A stretch of 58,540 bases of DNA, taken from assembly GCA_016342585.1 (NCBI GenBank), contig JAEINK010000029.1, positions 1-58,540 on the forward strand, in the 5' to 3' direction. Below are positions 54,744 to 58,540 of this stretch, piece after piece (position 1 is the first letter of the stretch; every line of letters begins with the position of its first letter). A model generated the notes under the pieces. It was given only the letters and a program-made list of their open reading frames with translations. It was not told the DNA's origin and did no database searches. Origin of the DNA: Spirochaetales bacterium. Its GTDB lineage: Bacteria; Spirochaetota; Spirochaetia; UBA9216. The translations under genes and the position numbers were made by a program.

Positions 54744-55772
54744 TCAGGTCACCTCACTTTTCTGAAGGTTATTTTTATGGTGGAAAACATGAAAATGGTC
54801 TTGATCCAGCGGTTTGTATCCGATTTTATTTATGAATAACCGGGTCAGTCCGTGGACCAGGGGATTAGAATGATGCAGGAGGGCGTACAGAGCCTGGTAG
54901 CGGGTCCCCAGCCGGAGCTTCGCTTCATCCGCCGTCTGCCCGAAATCGATTGTCGTAAAGCCGTTGTTAATTCCGTATTCCACAATGCGCACAAGAAGGC
55001 TGATATAGATATCATACTGCCTGTTGAGGGCGTGATCGAATCCGACGAATTCGAAAATCAACTCTTTACCGTTTTCGATCAGCTGGATAAAGCCGACATC
55101 CAGTCCATCGAGCGAGTAGACAAAGATGCGCGTCTGAGGCCCCTGAAAAAAAGCCTTGCCCAGTTTCTCGATCCGGTAGGGAGAGGCTTCATAGACCTCC
55201 TCGTAGAGCGAATAGAGCCTGTCGTCAAACTCCTCATTGTTTTCCAGCATACGGAAAGAAAGGGGAGCCGAGCGCTTAAGGGCCAGTCTATAGCGCCGCC
55301 GGTAGCTGCTTCGCAGATCCTTCAGATATTCATCCAGGCTTTTCCACTTGAGGGCCAGTACACAGCGGGGGAAGGTCGTTGTCTGAATAAATCCTGGCAG
55401 GGAGAAATCCTCCCGGGTATTCAGAAAAAGTTTATAGCCCTTGATGGACCGTAGAAACCGGGAGACCTCCGGGAGAAGCTCTTCCCGACCGGCATATCCG
55501 GGGCGGGTCACCGACAGGGGAACATAGATAAAGGTGATCGACAGAGAGGCTTTCAGAGGTGTGAACATAAAGAGGTTGAACCGGGAACGACTGTAGGTCA
55601 TAAGGATTGTATCGGCCTCACCGTTTTCATGATGAAAAATATAGTAGCGCTGCCCGCAGGGATCGGTCTCTTCGATGAATTCCAGAAAATCTTTCTTAAG
55701 ATAGAAATTATCTCCGGTCAAATCATCCCATTCGCCAGGCAACTCCTCGGCGCGCTGATACACCCTATACAT
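54744..55772 (-). CDS. GNAT/FemAB-like acyltransferase
   Basis: About 342 residues. The paired GNAT-fold pattern of FemAB/BioF2-like aminoacyl or acyl transferases: SLDEYLKDLRSSYRRRYRLALKR, VGFIQLIENGKELIFEFVGFD and YGINNGFTTIDFG. It probably transfers an acyl group to an amine. AGAGG lies six bases before the ATG at 55772; a GTG two codons upstream is also open. The start overlaps the end of the preceding acyltransferase gene. Confidence 0.7.
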   Translation of the reverse strand: MYRVYQRAEELPGEWDDLTGDNFYLKKDFLEFIEETDPCGQRYYIFHHENGEADTILMTYSRSRFNLFMFTPLKASLSITFIYVPLSVTRPGYAGREELLPEVSRFLRSIKGYKLFLNTREDFSLPGFIQTTTFPRCVLALKWKSLDEYLKDLRSSYRRRYRLALKRSAPLSFRMLENNEEFDDRLYSLYEEVYEASPYRIEKLGKAFFQGPQTRIFVYSLDGLDVGFIQLIENGKELIFEFVGFDHALNRQYDIYISLLVRIVEYGINNGFTTIDFGQTADEAKLRLGTRYQALYALLHHSNPLVHGLTRLFINKIGYKPLDQDHFHVFHHKNNLQKSEVT

Positions 55773-56895
55773 AATCACCCTCTATTTTATCACAGAACAC
55801 TGAGTACCGCCGATCCACCTGCCCGCCCATTCCGAGGTTGAATCGGCGCGAATCTTCGTTACAGTCCCAGACAAAGTTCGTCTCTCCCCGGCTGTAGTTC
55901 AGACCTGCAGAATTCAGACCCGCCATCATAAGCCCCATGGCCGCGGCCGTTTTCCGGTACCGGGGCAAAATCCCGATTGCGTTGACCTTGAGAGTTTCAA
56001 AAGGCTTCCGGTGAAAAAGATAACGGAGTCCGAATTTCACCACAGAATAGTATTGGCCGGGACGCAGGACCTCATTGAAGTCGGGATACCAGAAGAGAAA
56101 CCCGATCTCCTCCTCCCCTTTCATAATAAAGACTAGGTACTCCGGTTTCATGAAAAACTTCATTTCACTCATCAATTCGTAAAGCTGTTTTCCCGGGCGT
56201 TCAAAGTAGTAGCGTGTTTGATTCAGACAGCGGTTCGACAACTCGCCGAAGAGGGTCATTTCTTCTTCCCATCGGTTCATATCCAGAGAGCGGAAGGAAA
56301 ACTGGGGATAGGAACGGGAAAATGGACTGTAACGGCGGTCGAGTTCACGGGGATCAAATTGATAGGTGGAGAGGGAGAATTCCTTCAGACCTCTCCTGCG
56401 GAAATAATCGGCGTAATAATCTTTATGATAGAGAGAATCAAAACTGGTCGGTCTGCCCCAGCCGCCGGTCATAATCCCCACGCCATAGGCCAGATGCCCG
56501 TTGAGACCTGCCACTATCTCTTTACAGCCGTTTTCCCGCCCATGGGTCCGGGCCGCAGTTAAAAGCCGATCAACCGCCTCATTCTCCTCAGCCAGAGCTT
56601 CAAAAAAGGCGATCTGCAGCACCGGCAGACCGGGATGGGACACGAAAATACACTGGGCAAGAATCTCTTTGTGCCGTATCACCATAACAGGAAGAATCAA
56701 AGCCTCTTTACAGAAGGAATCCTTCCTTTTCAGAAAAATATCGAGCACATAGAGGCGGCTCGCCACCCACCCGGAGTCTCCTTTGTAAAGATCCCGGGCG
56801 AATTTTCTGAATTGTCTCAATTCCCGGGGGGTAACTGCTTTTTTGATGTCAAGTTTCGCCGTACTCCGCTGCTTGATAGATGACTGCTTGTTCAC
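55765..56895 (-). CDS. GNAT-like acyltransferase
   Basis: 376 residues, first gene of the operon. Residues 15-170 and 180-370 look like two GNAT-type halves: an acceptor part, VIRHKEILAQCIFVS and GCKEIVAGLNGHLAYGVG, and a second part, KGEEEIGFLFWYPDFNEVL and IGILPRYRKTAAAMGLM, a likely CoA-binding segment. Substrate unknown. GTG start without a ribosome-binding site, eight bases from a -10 box. Confidence 0.7.
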   Translation of the reverse strand: MNKQSSIKQRSTAKLDIKKAVTPRELRQFRKFARDLYKGDSGWVASRLYVLDIFLKRKDSFCKEALILPVMVIRHKEILAQCIFVSHPGLPVLQIAFFEALAEENEAVDRLLTAARTHGRENGCKEIVAGLNGHLAYGVGIMTGGWGRPTSFDSLYHKDYYADYFRRRGLKEFSLSTYQFDPRELDRRYSPFSRSYPQFSFRSLDMNRWEEEMTLFGELSNRCLNQTRYYFERPGKQLYELMSEMKFFMKPEYLVFIMKGEEEIGFLFWYPDFNEVLRPGQYYSVVKFGLRYLFHRKPFETLKVNAIGILPRYRKTAAAMGLMMAGLNSAGLNYSRGETNFVWDCNEDSRRFNLGMGGQVDRRYSVFCDKIEGDYV

Positions 56896-56903
56896 GATAC
56901 CGA

Positions 56904-56932
56904 ATCGTAGGTTTTTATGATAAACATATCAA
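56904..56932 (-). promoter_or_regulatory. Promoter of the acyltransferase/radical SAM operon, predicted leaderless
   Basis: TTGATA (56927-56932), a 17-bp spacer and TACGAT (56904-56909), then eight bases to the GTG at 56895. Confidence 0.55.
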
Positions 56933-57209
56933 GGGTTTTCTCTTTTAAAAATAAAGGCGAGACAATTAGCACCTCCTACAATGCCTGACGGGCTATTTTC
57001 GAATGTGTAATGAGGAGAATGGAGCCCCGTCGGGGAAGGCTTGTGCGACTCAACAAAATCCTCTAACATTATAGGTGTTTTTGCAAGAAGACATTTCCAT
57101 TGTGCAACCAGAAGGAAAAACGACATGAAAAAAGTAATGCCCCCTGTACATCCTGCGTAACCAACGGGAAGTAAATACTGTCTAACATCTTTATATCATG
57201 GAGGAATGT
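56933..57209. other. Intergenic region without a supported gene
   Basis: Between the operon promoter and the small outer-membrane gene. A minus-strand frame of 65 codons (56929-57126) has no ribosome-binding site and no recognisable motif. A short GC hairpin, GCCCCGTCGGGG, lies near 57024-57035. I see no gene or full riboswitch here. Confidence 0.4.
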
Positions 57210-57767
57210 ATGTCCAAATTTATTTGTGTGATCTGTTTTCTGATTATGATTGCAGCCCCCGTCTTCTGTCAGCAGCCCCATGGTTTGCTGTCTCTTGAAC
57301 TTCTGGGTAAGGGTGCTTATGTCAGTTTAACCTATGAGCAGTACCTTACAGAGAACCTGTCTCTGGGCACCGGAATCGGAACTCCTTTATTCTCCCGGGG
57401 AGATTTATCCAGGACCGTAAATTATCAAACCGAAAATGAATACAATGAAGACGGCACCTATTTTGATGTAATGATGTACCCTCCTCTCTATATTTCTTAT
57501 TCATTTGGATCAGACACACACAGACTCCTGGCCACCCTCGGCGTTACTTTTTCAATATCTTTCTCATCTAATCTTTATCCTTCGGGAAGGGAGAACAGTT
57601 TTGAGATCCAGCCCATCCCATTTTTTGGTGCCGGTTATGAATACAGGGGAGATGAGTGGTTTGGGCGGATAGTTCCCTATGTTGCCTATCTGGGTGAAGA
57701 TTCAGGCTGGTTCCCGAATTTCATGCCCTGGATTGGCGCTGCTGTTGGAAAAACTGTGGATTATTAG
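57210..57767 (+). CDS. Small secreted, probably outer-membrane beta-barrel protein
   Basis: 185 residues. Signal peptide ending VFCQ; the Cys is at the cleavage site but the lipobox is poor. The mature part has alternating aromatic strands (LSLGTGIGTPLF, YISYSFGSD, GAGYEYRGDE) and ends in GAAVGKTVDY with an aromatic C terminus, fitting an eight-strand barrel. Function unknown. GGAGG is five bases before the ATG at 57210. It is followed after 27 bases by a lipoprotein gene. Confidence 0.65.
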   Translation: MSKFICVICFLIMIAAPVFCQQPHGLLSLELLGKGAYVSLTYEQYLTENLSLGTGIGTPLFSRGDLSRTVNYQTENEYNEDGTYFDVMMYPPLYISYSFGSDTHRLLATLGVTFSISFSSNLYPSGRENSFEIQPIPFFGAGYEYRGDEWFGRIVPYVAYLGEDSGWFPNFMPWIGAAVGKTVDY

Positions 57768-57794
57768 TTATAATGCATCTCTGGAGGCTCTAAA

Positions 57795-58184
57795 ATGAGA
57801 AAAACTATTGTCCTACTTGCATTAACATTGGTTGTCTTCGCCGGTTGCGGAACAATCAAGAATACTCTTACAGAAGAAAAGTACTCTACAGTGACCATCG
57901 TGATTGACATGCCCGAATTCGGGGGTATGGATGCCGGCTGCAATGCCGTGGATATGCAGGGAACGAACCGAGCCGTATCCAACTGGCTGTACCTCGATGA
58001 TAATGGATATGTGAAAAAGACCCTTGAGATGAACGGTCAGAATGTGCGCTTCTCAATCGGGGAGGAGCTGGATGTCAGCTGTAATGTCTGGGTCGGTCCT
58101 CAGGAAGACAACGATTATCGCTTCTCTCAGATTAAAAAAATTGTAGTCACTAAAGACACCGTCGTGGTTTTCGACGGGAAGTAG
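57795..58184 (+). CDS. Small lipoprotein of unknown function
   Basis: 129 residues. Signal peptide with lipobox FAGC. The mature part is mostly beta in character (TVTIVIDMPEFGG, VRFSIGEELDVSCNVW) and contains two further cysteines that could form a disulfide. I do not recognise a family. GGAGG lies seven bases upstream. Probably co-transcribed with the preceding barrel gene. Confidence 0.7.
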   Translation: MRKTIVLLALTLVVFAGCGTIKNTLTEEKYSTVTIVIDMPEFGGMDAGCNAVDMQGTNRAVSNWLYLDDNGYVKKTLEMNGQNVRFSIGEELDVSCNVWVGPQEDNDYRFSQIKKIVVTKDTVVVFDGK

Positions 58185-58262
58185 AATTCGACCCGGTTAT
58201 AAAGACTTTGCGGTCAATCGCTCATTAACTATAAACTTGCTGTCCGCAATAGAGGAATGAAA

Positions 58263-58466
58263 ATGTCTGAAATCAGTAAAGAAAAACTTGTGGAAGAAGC
58301 CTGGAATGCTCGTGAAAACTCACACTCTCCCTACTCTCAATTTAAGGTCGGTGCGGCTGTACAGGGGATTGACGGGAATATTTATCACGGTGCAAATATC
58401 GAGAATATAAGTTATGGTGCGACAGTCTGTGCAGAGAGGACCGCAATTTTCAATATGATAAAATAA
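58263..58466 (+). pseudogene. Cytidine deaminase, C-terminal half missing
   Basis: 67 residues matching the first half of cytidine deaminase (YSQFKVGAAV, GANIENISYGATVCAERTA, with the zinc-binding Cys and the catalytic Glu). A complete enzyme has about 130 residues and needs a second motif, PCGxCRQ, for the remaining zinc ligands. The frame ends AIFNMIK at 58466, and no continuation is visible in any frame of the 74 bases left. AGAGGA lies six bases before the ATG at 58263. It cannot bind zinc correctly and is probably inactive. Confidence 0.75.
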
Positions 58467-58540
58467 AATGAAATGATAGGAACTGTCATTTCGACTTTAT
58501 GACGATTTTGGGTCGGAAAATGGGATTCCTCCCGCAATCC

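Noticed and set aside
52032..56895. RiPP (modified peptide) cluster
   Set aside because: No small precursor gene, no RRE- or SPASM-type domain and no peptidase or exporter lies in or beside the operon.
56990..57060. Cobalamin riboswitch upstream of the small barrel gene (CGGGGAAGGC near 57031)
   Set aside because: Only this short box resembles the motif. The B12 box and other helices are absent, and it is on the wrong strand for the radical SAM operon.

Overview
The window looks like chromosomal DNA of a free-living member of the Spirochaetota. This is an inference. The pointers are lipobox lipoproteins, a very acidic outer-membrane barrel candidate under a strong promoter, a MurA with Asp in place of the catalytic Cys (as in Borrelia and Treponema), a large chemoreceptor and an LptF/LptG-like permease pair. 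There is no 16S rRNA gene or other decisive marker. Strong intrinsic terminators are common. At least eight genes have sigma70-like promoters whose -10 box lies only 6-9 nt from the start codon with no Shine-Dalgarno site, so leaderless translation seems frequent here.

Region 1 (1-8 kb) is phosphate uptake plus housekeeping. pstC-pstA-pstB and pstS are read leftwards on either side of a rightward pyrG, and both pst units are preceded by matching triplets of 11-bp-spaced Pho-box repeats. PstA carries an extracytoplasmic insert with two PstS-like half repeats. PstB stops before its H-loop. lipB-lipA follow.

Region 2 (8-32 kb) is mostly core: an LptF/LptG-like pair with a J-domain protein, nucleoside hydrolase, chemoreceptor, Na+/H+-type antiporter, murA, thrC, a DUF1893 protein with a SMUG1-type uracil-DNA glycosylase, a COG2509 flavoprotein, an acidic outer-membrane barrel, a YbaK-type deacylase, uvrC with a YfgJ-like zinc ribbon, an MFS carrier and a molybdopterin oxidoreductase. 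It also holds a broken Fic gene whose duplicated operator is intact.

Region 3 (32.9-37 kb) is the accessory hotspot. tRNA-Ala(CGC) is followed by four tandem units (A, A, B, B; 209, 209, 203 and 203 bp). Each starts with a hairpin (an intrinsic terminator in type A), contains a conserved structured element with compensatory changes, and ends in an exact copy of the last 17 nt of the tRNA. A lone SPPY-type DNA methyltransferase follows directly, then a lipoprotein alpha/beta hydrolase driven by a BmrR-like promoter and its MerR-family regulator. I rate the tRNA-capped array as the best candidate for an undescribed element.

Region 4 (37-58.5 kb) holds two divergent secreted proteins with papain-like catalytic motifs that share a 23-bp palindrome, then acnB, a DUF1007-NicO metal transporter pair, and a decay zone (IS91 remnant, short-chain dehydrogenase remnant, cyclase remnant) around an AraC/SDR pair. 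A tight four-gene operon of two GNAT/FemAB-like acyltransferases and two B12-binding-type radical SAM enzymes follows, possibly for an unknown lipid or small molecule. The window ends with two small envelope proteins and a cytidine deaminase cut off halfway.
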